Positions 1 through 9,338 are shown, numbered from the stretch's first letter. The stretch: DNA of 64,000 nucleotides from CAMLJR01 sp964631955 (GCA_964631955.1 CAZWBA010000002.1:124001-188000); one strand, 5' to 3'. A program made the numbers and translations. The notes: generated from the sequence alone by a model not told the origin.

Positions 1-761
1 CGCTCGAACGGGCATTGCGGCGCGCGCTGCAGGACGACGAATTCGAGCTGTATCTGCAGCCGCAATACGACAGCGACCACAGGATGGTCAGCTGCGAAGC
101 GCTGCTGCGCTGGCCGCAGCCCGACGGCAGTTTCATCTCTCCCAATGAGTTCATTCCCATCGCCGAGGACACCGGCCTCATCGTTCCGCTCGGCGAATGG
201 GTATTGCGCCGCGCCGGCCAGCTCGTGTGCGCGCTCGAACTGGCGGGCTATCAGATTTCGCTGTGCGTGAACGTGAGCCCCCGTCAATTCAGCGAAAGCA
301 ATTTCGTCGAACGGGTGCGCACCATTCTCTGGGAAACCGGCGCCGATAGCGGTCGCATCGTGCTCGAAATCACCGAGGGTGTGGTGGTCGCCGACTTCAA
401 CGATGTCCGCACCAAAATGCACGCGCTGCGCCAGATGGGCATCACTCTGTCCATCGACGATTTCGGCACCGGTCACTCATCGCTGGCCTATCTGAAACTG
501 CTGCCGCTGCACGAGCTGAAAATCGACCGCGCGTTCGTATACTCGCTGCCCGACGATGCCAACGATGTCGCCATCGTCGAAGCCGTGTTATCGGTGGCGC
601 GCCATCTGCAGCTCGAAGTCGTCGCCGAGGGTGTCGAGACCACCGCCCAGCTCGAATTTCTCAAGGCGCGCGGCTGTCACCGGTTTCAGGGCTATCTGCT
701 GGCGCGTCCGGCGCCGCCGCAGCAGCATTTTCCCGAACTCATGCAGGCGCCGGTCACTTAA
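1..761 (+). CDS. EAL-domain cyclic-di-GMP phosphodiesterase, 3' part
   Basis: This is the C-terminal end of a larger protein: the frame is open to the first base, so the true start lies upstream. The visible part is an almost complete EAL domain, which hydrolyses cyclic di-GMP to pGpG. Landmarks run in the usual order: FELYLQPQYD, EALLRW (the EAL signature), NVSPRQF, LEITEG, IDDFGTGHSSLAYL, LKIDRAFV and VAEGVET. The metal and catalytic residues of these motifs look intact, so activity is likely. EAL domains often follow GGDEF, PAS or receiver domains, but none can be seen here. The next gene is convergent and encodes a receiver-phosphatase protein. Two genes further on are a DUF1631 and a PilZ-like protein, which suggests a c-di-GMP-related neighbourhood. 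Confidence 0.93.
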   Translation, partial: LERALRRALQDDEFELYLQPQYDSDHRMVSCEALLRWPQPDGSFISPNEFIPIAEDTGLIVPLGEWVLRRAGQLVCALELAGYQISLCVNVSPRQFSESNFVERVRTILWETGADSGRIVLEITEGVVVADFNDVRTKMHALRQMGITLSIDDFGTGHSSLAYLKLLPLHELKIDRAFVYSLPDDANDVAIVEAVLSVARHLQLEVVAEGVETTAQLEFLKARGCHRFQGYLLARPAPPQQHFPELMQAPVT

Positions 762-798
762 CCGCGAAGGTAATCCGGCCCACTCCTCATCGCCCGTT

Positions 799-2496
799 TC
801 AGCACAGCAATTCGGCGTATACCTCATTGCCGCAACCGCGGTATTCGAGCGTGCGACAGAGCTTTCTGACCAGCGCAATACCGCGCCCCGACGGTGTTTT
901 GTTCGAAGCGAGATCGTGTGCGATTGCCGGCTCGAAACCTTTTCCGCTATCGCGAATCTGTACGCCCAGCACCACCCCATCGCCGGTGTGACGCGAAACG
1001 ATGGATATGTGAATCTGCCCCGTAGTCAACGCCTGCAAACGTTGCTGACGCAACGCCATGAAACGTTCGAAACCATTGCTTTCCAGTTTGACCGACGACG
1101 ACAGTTCGAGCAGCCCGTGTTCGAGCGCGTTCACGAATAATTCGGTGACGACAAGAAAGAATGTGCTCGCGCGCGCGCGCCCCAGCCCCATCGCCTGTGC
1201 CCACTCGACCACCATCGGCACGAAGTCGATCGTCTTCAGTTGCTGCGCGGAAAGCGTCGTCTGCAGACTCCAGTCGCCGGCATCGTCACGCAGGGAACTG
1301 CGCACGACAGGTTCATCGTGGCCGGCGATTATCTGCGGCAGCGGGCATTCGATGAGCGCGAGCGAAATATCGTCGTGATGCGGCCTGTCGCCGAGAAAAG
1401 CCCGCAGCGACCGGCGCACGCTCTCCAGGCGCTGCTCGGGCGGCCCATCGCGCAATGCCGCGGCGATGCGATCGAGACCGAAACATTCGCCGTCGCCCGC
1501 CTCCATCAGTCCGTCCGAAAATGCGATGAGCTGCAGCGGATGGTCGTAATGAAAAACTTCGGGTTCGCTTCTGAAATTTTCCGGCTCCAGAATGCCGAGC
1601 GGCAGATGCCGCGATTTGAATCGCCGCACTTCATTGCCGTCGTTATCGAGCAACAGCAGCGGCGGAATGCCGCCGTTCCATACGTCGATGGTGGACTCGT
1701 GCAGGTTCACCGCCACCAGCGTCAGCGCCACGAAACGTTCGACCGGGCAATATGTGCGCACCAGCCGGTTCATTTCCTCGACGATCGCCGCCACGCCGAA
1801 ACCTTTCGCCGTCATGGCGTAAAACACATTGACGACGGGAATGAGGGTGATCGCGGCCGCGAGACCATGCCCGGTTGCATCGGCGAGCATGGTGTAGGTC
1901 ATGCCTTTTCCCGCGCTGCTGTCGAGAATGATATCGCCGCTGACACTGCTCGCCGGCTGACTCCAGTGCGAGACCGGCAGCACCGGATCGCCATCGTCCC
2001 TGCGCCGCACCAGCCGCCCCATGATGTGGCGGGCCAGATTGAGTTCTTCATCCGCCTGCGTGTAGAAATATTGCAGTTCGCGCTGCGAGCGCTCGATTTC
2101 CTTCTGCATCTGCGCGATGCGCTGCAGGGCCTGAATTCTGGCTTCAAGCACCGGCAGCTTCACCGGCTTCACCAGATAGTCGTCGCAGCCATTCTGCAGC
2201 GCATTGACGACTTCGCTTTCCTCTCCGTGCGCGCTCAGCATGATGATGGGCAGCCAGCGGGCACCGGGCAGCGCGCGTATCGCCTGCGTCGCCGCCACGC
2301 CATCCATGACCGGCATCATCCAGTCCATCAGCACCACATCGGGCTGGCATTCGATGAAGCGCGCAATCGCCTGTTCGCCATTTTCGGCCGTCACCGGTTC
2401 GTGCCCTAACAGGCGCAATTGTTCGCACAGCATTTCGCGCGGCAGCGCGGCATCGTCGACCACGAGCAATCGGAGCGTGTTATGAAGCTTCTGCAT
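799..2496 (-). CDS. Response regulator with PP2C (SpoIIE/RsbU-type) phosphatase and C-terminal HATPase
   Basis: A three-domain signalling protein of 565 residues. Residues 1-125 are a receiver domain with the acidic pair D14/D15, phosphoacceptor D58 (in LMDWMMPVMDG) and a conserved Lys in YLVKPVK. A short helical linker follows. Residues about 160-390 are a PP2C-type serine phosphatase of the SpoIIE/RsbU group, shown by SGDIIL, LADATGHGLAAA, FSDGLMEA and HHDDISLALIE. Residues about 430-565 are a GHKL ATPase resembling anti-sigma kinases of the RsbW/SpoIIAB type, with the N box TELFVNALEHG and a G-box region DSGKGFEP. In partner-switching systems the phosphatase and kinase act on an anti-sigma antagonist. 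I see no STAS-domain antagonist or sigma factor nearby. The start is an ATG. The gene is divergent from the DUF1631 gene. Confidence 0.92.
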   Translation of the reverse strand: MQKLHNTLRLLVVDDAALPREMLCEQLRLLGHEPVTAENGEQAIARFIECQPDVVLMDWMMPVMDGVAATQAIRALPGARWLPIIMLSAHGEESEVVNALQNGCDDYLVKPVKLPVLEARIQALQRIAQMQKEIERSQRELQYFYTQADEELNLARHIMGRLVRRRDDGDPVLPVSHWSQPASSVSGDIILDSSAGKGMTYTMLADATGHGLAAAITLIPVVNVFYAMTAKGFGVAAIVEEMNRLVRTYCPVERFVALTLVAVNLHESTIDVWNGGIPPLLLLDNDGNEVRRFKSRHLPLGILEPENFRSEPEVFHYDHPLQLIAFSDGLMEAGDGECFGLDRIAAALRDGPPEQRLESVRRSLRAFLGDRPHHDDISLALIECPLPQIIAGHDEPVVRSSLRDDAGDWSLQTTLSAQQLKTIDFVPMVVEWAQAMGLGRARASTFFLVVTELFVNALEHGLLELSSSVKLESNGFERFMALRQQRLQALTTGQIHISIVSRHTGDGVVLGVQIRDSGKGFEPAIAHDLASNKTPSGRGIALVRKLCRTLEYRGCGNEVYAELLC

Positions 2497-2692
2497 GCGA
2501 GTTCACCGAAGTGCGCGAGGATTCCTGTCATGCCCGCAAGGCGCGGGCGCGCAAAGCCAAGATTCGCACAATAATTGGTATTCGGGCACCCGGTACTCAT
2601 GCTTTTCCACGTTGACGCTGCGCGACGCTTCCGCGCCACCGCTGCTATACTCGCCCAGTGCCCAGGCTCGCGCCCTAACTAACTATAAACAC

Positions 2693-4768
2693 ATGACCGC
2701 ATCGGATAAGCCCACCAGTCCCGGCGAAAGAGAGCGTTTACTTCAAAGCTGCAAGGCGCTCATTTACAAATGGGTGTCGGTGCATTTCAAAAGTTATCTC
2801 GACAAACTCGACGAACAATTGTTTCGCATGGCCGACAAGGCCGGCAGCAACCTCGAACAGAATCGCTATCTGCAGGCGCGCAATGAAGTACGCGGACAGC
2901 GCCGGTCGCTGGAAAAACAGCTGCTCGAACATACCCGCCACGCTTACGATAATTTTCTCGAACGACGCGATACCGCCAGCGATCTCGCCCACAGCGATAC
3001 CGAACTCAAACTCGTCGACAACGATGTGCTCGAACAATCGATCGCGATTGCGGGCATGACACGCCGCGCCAATGCCGACTATTCGGAAGCGCTGTATGCG
3101 CTGAACCAGAGACTGTCGGCGCTCGGCGGCGGTCCCAGGATCGGCGATCTCGGCAATCCGGTGGCGCCCGCCGTATTTACCGAAGCCCTGCGCGATGCGC
3201 TGCATCCGCTGTCGCTCGATACGCCATCGAAACTCGTGTGTTACAAAATTTACGATTCGGCGCTGCTCGGCAAACTCGACAAGCTCTATCAACTGCTCAA
3301 TCACCATTTCAAAATTGCCGGCATTCTGCCGCATCTGCGCTATCACATTCGCAAGGAAGATGCGGTTCCGCCCGAGGAACTCGCCGGTCATCACACGCCC
3401 GAAACGCTGGCGAAGCAGAGCGATCTGATGGCGCTCGTGCAGCAGCTGCAGGGTTCGCTGGCACCGCAGCGGCCATCCGCCATCAATCCCGTTCCCGCGC
3501 AGCAGATCATTCAGGGACTGCAGCCGATACAGCAGCACAGCGCGCAGACCCTCGATGCCGCAAAAACACAGCAGGCCGTGCTCGAATCCGGTTACAGCGA
3601 ACTGCCGCAGCAGATTGAAAACGAAACACGCAGCGCGACGCCGATCGATGCCGATGTGATCGAAATCGTCGGTCTGCTGTTCGAATACATGCTCAACGAC
3701 GAACAATTACCGGATTCCGTCAAGGCACTGCTCAGCTATCTGCACACGCCCTTTCTGCGCGTCGCGCTGCTCGATAAAGCCTTTTTCAATTCGCCGCAAC
3801 ACCCCGCCCGACAATTGCTCAATGCGCTCGTCGCCGCTGGCGAACGCTGGGTCGAGTCCGAAGGCAAACACAAAAGCGATGTCTATCAGCAGATAAAAAA
3901 TACCGTGCAGCGGATTCTCGATGAGTTCGATAACGATGTACGGTTATTTTCGCAACTCGCCTTCGACTTCAATCATTATCTGCGCCAGCACTCGCGGCGT
4001 GTGCGCCTCGCCGAACAGCGCGCGCAACAGGCTGCGCGCGGCGAGGATACGCTCAAGGAAATTCGTCTGCGCATCGACCGCTATTTGAAACAGAAAATCG
4101 GCGACGACAGATTGCCCGAAGCCGTGCGCAAATTATTATTCGAACCGTGGGCGAATTTTCTCGCGTTCAATCTGCTGCGCTTCGGCTCCAACTCGGCGCA
4201 GTGGCAATCCGCCGCGCTGGTGGTGGACGATGTGCTGCGTTATGCGAATCCGCACGGCCTCGACGAACAACAATTGTGGCAGTTGCGCGATTCGCTCAAC
4301 GAACGCATCGCGCAGGGTTTTCAAACCGTCGGCTACGAAATCGAAGCGGGCCATCATCTGCTCGACGCCCTTCATCGCGCGCATCGCGAACGCATCGCTC
4401 ACGAAACGGCGCCGGCCGAACAGCGTCCGGCCGATATCGATGCGCCGATTGCGCCAGCCGCCGAACTCGCCGCCGATCCGCTGCTGGAAAAACTCGGCAA
4501 GGTGGAATTCGGTACCTGGTTCGTGTTTCTGGCCGACCGGCCCCGCAAGGAACAACGACAGGCTAAACTTGCCTGGTCGAACAGCCGCACGCAGCATTAC
4601 ATGTTCGTGAACCGCCTCGGCCAGCAGGCCGCAGTTAAAACCGGCGTGGAACTGGTCGCCGATATTCGCGCGGGGCGCACGCGAATTCTGGAGCAGCAGG
4701 AATCGGTACCCTTTTTCGAAAAAGCACTGGAGCGCATCGCCGAACAATTGCGACCGCGCCGCTCCTGA
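2693..4768 (+). CDS. DUF1631 family protein
   Basis: A large, mostly helical cytoplasmic protein of 691 residues that I assign to DUF1631, a proteobacterial family without a settled biochemical role. The frame is open about 66 codons further upstream, but that part has no coding character. The ATG at 2693 begins the family-like sequence MTASDKPTSPGERERL. The last 90 residues change character: GTWFVFL, a K/R-rich turn, LAWSN, YMFVNRLG and a final EQQESVPFFEKAL. This resembles the PilZ-like C-terminal domain found in this family. That would fit a c-di-GMP theme with the flanking EAL and PilZ-like genes, but c-di-GMP binding is inference. The small PilZ-like gene follows 46 bases downstream, probably in one transcript. 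Confidence 0.85.
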   Translation: MTASDKPTSPGERERLLQSCKALIYKWVSVHFKSYLDKLDEQLFRMADKAGSNLEQNRYLQARNEVRGQRRSLEKQLLEHTRHAYDNFLERRDTASDLAHSDTELKLVDNDVLEQSIAIAGMTRRANADYSEALYALNQRLSALGGGPRIGDLGNPVAPAVFTEALRDALHPLSLDTPSKLVCYKIYDSALLGKLDKLYQLLNHHFKIAGILPHLRYHIRKEDAVPPEELAGHHTPETLAKQSDLMALVQQLQGSLAPQRPSAINPVPAQQIIQGLQPIQQHSAQTLDAAKTQQAVLESGYSELPQQIENETRSATPIDADVIEIVGLLFEYMLNDEQLPDSVKALLSYLHTPFLRVALLDKAFFNSPQHPARQLLNALVAAGERWVESEGKHKSDVYQQIKNTVQRILDEFDNDVRLFSQLAFDFNHYLRQHSRRVRLAEQRAQQAARGEDTLKEIRLRIDRYLKQKIGDDRLPEAVRKLLFEPWANFLAFNLLRFGSNSAQWQSAALVVDDVLRYANPHGLDEQQLWQLRDSLNERIAQGFQTVGYEIEAGHHLLDALHRAHRERIAHETAPAEQRPADIDAPIAPAAELAADPLLEKLGKVEFGTWFVFLADRPRKEQRQAKLAWSNSRTQHYMFVNRLGQQAAVKTGVELVADIRAGRTRILEQQESVPFFEKALERIAEQLRPRRS

Positions 4769-4814
4769 ATCGCAAATATTGAATTCACTGATCGCCGACA
4801 ACACGGAAACTCAA

Positions 4815-5150
4815 ATGGCTCGCAAACTCGAACGCAAAGAACTCAATCAGGCGATCGTCGTTCTCGATACGATCAACGGCGGCGTGTTCGGCGAACTGGT
4901 GAATATCACCACCGAAGGCCTGATGGTGATGACCGATCGCGAAATCGAAACGCAGGCCATTTTCCAGTTATCGCTGCAACTGCCCGAGATGATTAAAGGG
5001 GCCGATCACATTATTGTCGGCGCCGACTGCCTGTGGTGCCGTCGCGCCGAAAATTTCTATCGCTACTGGGCCGGCTTCCAAATTATCGATGCGTCGGAAA
5101 AGGCGCTCGCACAGATCGACGGACTGATCGATTTGTACGGCCGCGCCTGA
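4815..5150 (+). CDS. Small PilZ-like domain protein
   Basis: A protein of 111 residues from the ATG at 4815. A TTG at 4779 would add 12 residues, but the GGAA at about 4805-4808 is well placed for the ATG. The sequence begins MARKLERKELNQ and continues with GELVNITTEGLMV, then LSLQLP, then CLWCRR and YWAGFQIID. This is the order of a PilZ beta-barrel: a basic N-terminal segment, a (D/N)xSxxG-like turn, and a W-F closing strand. The turn reads NITTEG rather than the canonical (D/N)-x-S-x-x-G, and the basic RxxxR box is only approximate, so c-di-GMP binding is uncertain. It follows the DUF1631 gene closely and is convergent with prpE, with only 9 bases between stops. Confidence 0.75.
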   Translation: MARKLERKELNQAIVVLDTINGGVFGELVNITTEGLMVMTDREIETQAIFQLSLQLPEMIKGADHIIVGADCLWCRRAENFYRYWAGFQIIDASEKALAQIDGLIDLYGRA

Positions 5151-5159
5151 TTCGACGGC

Positions 5160-7055
5160 TCAGACAAACACGCCAATCTTTTTACGCTGCAGATCCGCGC
5201 GAATTTCATCGAGCGATAACGGATCGTCGATTGTCGAAGGTACCGTGTATTCTTTGCCATCGATCATCGCGCGCAGCACCGCGCGCAGAATTTTTCCCGA
5301 GCGCGTTTTCGGCAAGCGCTTTACCACGATCAACTGTTTGAAATTGGCGAGCGCACCGACCTGGCTGCGAACCATCGCGACGACATCTTTTTCCAATGTA
5401 CCTTCATCGATAGCAGCGCCATCTGTTATCACCGCCAGCGCAACCGGAATCTGCCCGCGCATTTCGTCGTCGATGCCGATCACCGCGCATTCGGCCACCG
5501 CGTCATGCGCCGCAACCACTTCCTCGATCTCACCCGTCGACAGGCGATGTCCGGCGACGTTGATGACATCGTCGATACGTCCCATCACGAACAGATAACC
5601 GTCGGCGTCGATATAACCGCCATCGCCGCATAAATAGAAACCGGGAAAGCGCTGCAGATAACCGGCGACAAAGCGCGCATGATTATTCCAGATCGTCGGC
5701 AGGCATCCCGGCGGCAGCGGTAATTTCACCGTGATATTGCCCTGCTCGTTCGGCGCGCACTCGTTGCCGTTGTCGTCGAGAATGCGCACATCGAAACCGG
5801 GTACAGGTGTTGTCGCCGAACCCGCCTTCGTTGCAAAGGTTTCGATACCGATCGGATTCGCTGCAATTCCCCAGCCTGTTTCGGTCTGCCACCAGTGATC
5901 GATCACCGGCAGTTTGAATTTTTCGCACAGCCATTCGTACGTCGGCGGATCGAGACGCTCGCCGGCGAGAAATAAATTCTGCAACGACGATAAATCATAT
6001 TTTTTTGCGAAAGCCGCTTCGGGATCTTCTTTGCGAATGGCGCGAAATGCTGTCGGCGCCGCAAATAATGTTTTCACTTTATGCTGCTCGACGACGCGCC
6101 AGAATGCGCCCGCGTCCGGCGTGCGCACGGGCTTGCCTTCGTAAAATACTGTGGTGCATCCGGCAAGCAACGGTGCGTAGACAATGTAGGAATGACCGAC
6201 GACCCAGCCGACATCGGAGGCGGCCCAGAATACATCGCCCGGCTTCGCGTCATAAATTGCGCGCATGCTGTAATGCAATGCCACCGCGTGACCGCCGTTA
6301 TCGCGCACGATGCCCTTGGGTTTGCCGGTCGTGCCCGAGGTGTACAACACATACAGCGGATCGGTGGCACGCAGCGGCACCGGCGCAATGCGTGGCGCGT
6401 TCGCAACCGTTGTCTGCCAATCGAGATCGCGCGTTGTTTGCATTTTCGCTTCGCATTGCGGCCGTTGATAGACGATGCAGTGCTGCGGTTTGTGTTGCGC
6501 ACTTTCGAGTGCGCTATCGAGAATCGGTTTGTACGCGATGATTTTTTCGACTTCGATTCCACACGATGCCGTCAGGATGATTTTCGGCGTGGCATCGTCG
6601 ATACGCACCGCGAGTTCGTGCGCGGCGAAACCGCCGAACACCACCGAATGAATTGCGCCGATACGCGCGCAGGCCAGCATCGCAATCGCGGCTTCGGGAA
6701 TCATCGGCAGATAAATCAGGACGCGATCACCTCTGTCCACGCCGAGCTGCTGCAGCATGCCTGCACATTGCGCGACGGCATCGCGCAATTCGAGATAGGT
6801 GAATCGTTTGATCGTATTCGTCACGGGTGAATCGTAGATCAGCGCGGTCTGCTCACCGCGCCCCTGTGCGATGTGCACATCGAGCGCGAGATAGCTCGTG
6901 TTCAATTCGCCATCGACAAACCAGCGCGCGATGTCATGGCTGTCGCTCTGCAAAATCGTCTGCGGTTCTTTGTACCAGGTGATGTGCTGCGCCTGCCGGC
7001 GCCAGAACGCGGCCGGATCGGCGATCGATGCATCGAACTCTTTGTGATATCCCAT
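5160..7055 (-). CDS. prpE: Propionate--CoA ligase
   Basis: An AMP-forming acyl-CoA synthetase of 631 residues that turns propionate, ATP and CoA into propionyl-CoA. Residues 1-60 form the ACAS N-terminal domain (FWRRQAQHITWYKE). The phosphate-binding loop YTSGTTGKPKG lies at about 238-248. The adenylate motif WWQTETGWGI, the hinge DGYLFVMGRIDDVINVAGHRLSTGEIEE and the C-terminal catalytic lysine segment LPKTRSGKILR are all present. SCGIE followed by the YKPILD block is, as I remember the family, more typical of PrpE than of acetyl-CoA synthetase. No prpB, prpC or prpD lies nearby, so the methylcitrate route must be elsewhere if it exists. The gene is divergent from the aminotransferase gene at 7238. 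Confidence 0.9.
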   Translation of the reverse strand: MGYHKEFDASIADPAAFWRRQAQHITWYKEPQTILQSDSHDIARWFVDGELNTSYLALDVHIAQGRGEQTALIYDSPVTNTIKRFTYLELRDAVAQCAGMLQQLGVDRGDRVLIYLPMIPEAAIAMLACARIGAIHSVVFGGFAAHELAVRIDDATPKIILTASCGIEVEKIIAYKPILDSALESAQHKPQHCIVYQRPQCEAKMQTTRDLDWQTTVANAPRIAPVPLRATDPLYVLYTSGTTGKPKGIVRDNGGHAVALHYSMRAIYDAKPGDVFWAASDVGWVVGHSYIVYAPLLAGCTTVFYEGKPVRTPDAGAFWRVVEQHKVKTLFAAPTAFRAIRKEDPEAAFAKKYDLSSLQNLFLAGERLDPPTYEWLCEKFKLPVIDHWWQTETGWGIAANPIGIETFATKAGSATTPVPGFDVRILDDNGNECAPNEQGNITVKLPLPPGCLPTIWNNHARFVAGYLQRFPGFYLCGDGGYIDADGYLFVMGRIDDVINVAGHRLSTGEIEEVVAAHDAVAECAVIGIDDEMRGQIPVALAVITDGAAIDEGTLEKDVVAMVRSQVGALANFKQLIVVKRLPKTRSGKILRAVLRAMIDGKEYTVPSTIDDPLSLDEIRADLQRKKIGVFV

Positions 7056-7133
7056 GATTGATTCCTCTTTTTTCCGGGCGCTTTCCCGCTGTTTTTGCCG
7101 ACCGCATCAGGCTGGACCGTCAATCGGCTGCCG

Positions 7134-7162
7134 GTTACGCCAGCGGATGTTCTGAGTATAAT
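7134..7162 (+). promoter_or_regulatory. Putative sigma70 promoter for the aminotransferase gene
   Basis: A perfect TATAAT lies at 7157-7162. Seventeen bases upstream is GTTACG (7134-7139), which matches three of six -35 positions. The start codon is 75 bases downstream of the -10 box. The divergent prpE gene begins at 7055, so its promoter must lie in the same 180-base gap. Confidence 0.45.
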
Positions 7163-7237
7163 TGCAGCCCTTTTTACGCTTTGTACTTTTTTATTTACCC
7201 CTACTTTTTACTCACCAGCCCTTGAGGACTATCAACC

Positions 7238-8509
7238 GTGGATCTGCAACGAGCCTCGATCGATCAGCTGCGCGCCTGGGAAACCGAACTGTCGCAGCAG
7301 TACGCCGCTTTCAAAGCTGCCGGACTCAACCTCGACCTGACGCGCGGCAAGCCCAGCGCCGATCAGCTGAGTCTGTCGAATGCCATCGAAGGTATTCTTG
7401 CGGGTAACTTCAAAGACGAAGACGGCACCGACGTACGCAACTACGGCGGACTCGACGGCATCGCCTCGGCGCGCGCGCTGTTCGCGCCGGTCATGGGCGT
7501 GAATGCGGACGAAATCATCATCGGCGGATCGAGCAGCCTGACCATGATGTATCAGGCCGTGCAATTCGCCTTCGAGCACGGCGTGGCCGGCAGCGATGCC
7601 TGGAAAAAATCGGGCGCGGTGAAATTCCTCGCGCCCGTTCCCGGTTACGACCGCCACTTCACCGTCTGCGAACATTTCGGTATCGAATTGATTCCGGTAC
7701 CGATGAGCGAAGCCGGCCCCGATATGGACCGCGTCGAAGCGCTCGTGAAAGCCGATGCGAATATCAAAGGCATCTGGTGCGTACCGCGCTTTTCCAATCC
7801 GAGCGGCATCGTCTATAGCGACGCAGTGGTCGATCGGCTCGCACAGCTCGGCAAGATCGCCGGCCCCGGTTTCCGCATTTTCTGGGACAACGCCTACGCC
7901 GTGCACACGCTCGGTGACGATGCGCCGCAACTCGCGAATATTTTCGCGCTCGCGAAGAAATACGGCACCGCCGACAGCATCTACATGTTCGGCTCGACCT
8001 CGAAAATCACCTTCGCAGGCGCAGGTGTCGGTTACATGGCCGCTACGCCACCCAACTTAAATGTGTTCAAGAAAAATCTTGGCTTCAGCCAGATTGGCCC
8101 CGACAAAGTGAATCAACTGCGCCATGTGAAATTCATCAAGTCGGTCGACAATCTGCATCAGCTGATGAAGAAACACGCCGAATTACTCAAGCCGCGCTTC
8201 GATGCAGTGCTGACGCGCCTGCAGCAGCTGGAAGGACTGGGCAGCTGGACCGTGCCGAAGGGAGGGTATTTCATCTCGTTCGATACGCTGCCGGGGCTGG
8301 CGAAAGCCGTGGTGAAACTCGCGGCGGAAGCCGGTGTGAAGCTGACCCCGGCAGGCGCGACCTATCCCTACGGCAACGATCCGCAGGACACCAATATCCG
8401 GCTGGCGCCCTCGTTCCCGAAAGTGGAAGAAATCGCGAAAGCCACCGATGTATTCGTGACCTGCGTGAAACTTGCGAGCGTGCAGCAGGTGCTCGCCCGG
8501 AAAAACTAA
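7238..8509 (+). CDS. PLP-dependent aminotransferase, class Ic aspartate aminotransferase type
   Basis: A fold-type I aminotransferase of 423 residues. The opening region with LDLTRGKPSADQLSLS, the block NYGGLDGIASARALF and GGSSSLTMMYQ match the PF12897 family, which includes the Corynebacterium aspartate aminotransferase (subgroup Ic). The PLP-binding lysine is in MFGSTSKITFAGAG, near residue 255. The aspartate that contacts the pyridine nitrogen is probably the D of FWDNAYAVH. The reaction is probably aspartate plus 2-oxoglutarate to oxaloacetate plus glutamate, though substrate assignment from family alone is moderate. The start is GTG with GAGGA about ten bases upstream. The EthD gene follows 12 bases downstream and is probably co-transcribed. 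Confidence 0.88.
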   Translation: MDLQRASIDQLRAWETELSQQYAAFKAAGLNLDLTRGKPSADQLSLSNAIEGILAGNFKDEDGTDVRNYGGLDGIASARALFAPVMGVNADEIIIGGSSSLTMMYQAVQFAFEHGVAGSDAWKKSGAVKFLAPVPGYDRHFTVCEHFGIELIPVPMSEAGPDMDRVEALVKADANIKGIWCVPRFSNPSGIVYSDAVVDRLAQLGKIAGPGFRIFWDNAYAVHTLGDDAPQLANIFALAKKYGTADSIYMFGSTSKITFAGAGVGYMAATPPNLNVFKKNLGFSQIGPDKVNQLRHVKFIKSVDNLHQLMKKHAELLKPRFDAVLTRLQQLEGLGSWTVPKGGYFISFDTLPGLAKAVVKLAAEAGVKLTPAGATYPYGNDPQDTNIRLAPSFPKVEEIAKATDVFVTCVKLASVQQVLARKN

Positions 8510-8521
8510 AGGAGAAGCATC

Positions 8522-8845
8522 ATGGTAAAGGTCAGCGTGTTGTATCCGTATCAGGAAGATTCGCGCTTCGATTTCGACTACTACACCGAGAATCACATCT
8601 CGCACAGCATCGAATTACTGAGCGCGCATCCGGGTTTCCGGGGCGCCATCATCGAGCGCGGCATGGGCGGCGGCCTGCCCGGATCGCCGCCGGTCTACAT
8701 CGCCATGTCGCATTTTCAATTCGAATCGATGGATGCGTTCACCGAAGCGTTCATGCCGCATGCGCAGGAAATCCAGGCGGATGTTCCCAACTTCACCAAT
8801 ATCAATCCCGTGCTTCAGTTCAACAAGGTGCTGCTGCAGTTTTAG
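8522..8845 (+). CDS. EthD family protein
   Basis: A small protein of 107 residues with the dimeric ferredoxin-like fold expected for the EthD/REDY family. Features are VSVLYPYQEDSRFDFDYY, the histidine-containing TENHISHSIELL, GFRGAIIERG and YIAMSHFQFESMDAFTEAF. EthD was named for a role in ethyl tert-butyl ether degradation, but most members have no known function. It follows a strong ribosome binding site (AAAGGAG) and the aminotransferase gene, so it probably shares that transcript. It is convergent with the DUF1820 gene. Confidence 0.85.
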   Translation: MVKVSVLYPYQEDSRFDFDYYTENHISHSIELLSAHPGFRGAIIERGMGGGLPGSPPVYIAMSHFQFESMDAFTEAFMPHAQEIQADVPNFTNINPVLQFNKVLLQF

Positions 8846-8867
8846 CGCTCGCGCTGTCGGCTTTGCG

Positions 8868-9200
8868 TTACTCGCTATCGCGAACCGGCCGCGCCATCAA
8901 CGGGAAATTGGCGATTTTGCCTTCGCCTTTAGTATCGCTGACTTTAGCGACGCCCTCTTTTTCGACTTCGTCGATACGGACGATGGCATGCATCGGAATA
9001 TACGAACGCGTGACGCCAGCGAATTCGTTTTTCAACTTTTCTTCGGCGGGATCGACCAGCACCTGCGTGCGCTCGCCGAAAATAAACTCTTCCACCTCGA
9101 TGAAGCCGTACATTTCGCTCTGATAAATTTCGCGCGCGTAGACTTCATAGACCTGGTTCTGGTTGAGGAAAATCACTTTATAGATCGGAGAGGCTGGCAT
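8868..9200 (-). CDS. DUF1820 family protein
   Basis: A protein of 110 residues that I assign to DUF1820, a family common in Gammaproteobacteria and of unknown function. Recognisable parts are the opening YKVIFLNQNQVYEVYAREI, then YGFIEVEEFIFGE, DPAEEKLKNEF, YIPMHAIVRIDEV and a polar tail. There is no signal peptide or membrane segment. It looks like a compact cytoplasmic beta-rich protein. The start is an ATG. The gene is divergent from miaB, with about 210 bases between them. Confidence 0.83.
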   Translation of the reverse strand: MPASPIYKVIFLNQNQVYEVYAREIYQSEMYGFIEVEEFIFGERTQVLVDPAEEKLKNEFAGVTRSYIPMHAIVRIDEVEKEGVAKVSDTKGEGKIANFPLMARPVRDSE

Positions 9201-9338
9201 GTGCGGTACTGCTCGTGGGTATTACGGACGCGGCATCATACCACAGTGCCTGCGGATGCCCGCCCTGCCGCATCACCTGCAACCGTCATTCCCGTCTTCG
9301 TCGCAATCGTCGCAGCAGGGCCCGATAACGGGAACAAT

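Noticed and set aside
1240..2409. Long open frame of 389 codons opposite the receiver-phosphatase gene
   Set aside because: It is rich in His, Arg and Asp without any domain pattern, as expected for the antisense of a GC-rich gene. The minus-strand frame has three clear domains.
2495..2692. N-terminal extension of the DUF1631 frame
   Set aside because: The extra 66 residues have no family sequence. The ATG at 2693 begins the conserved part.
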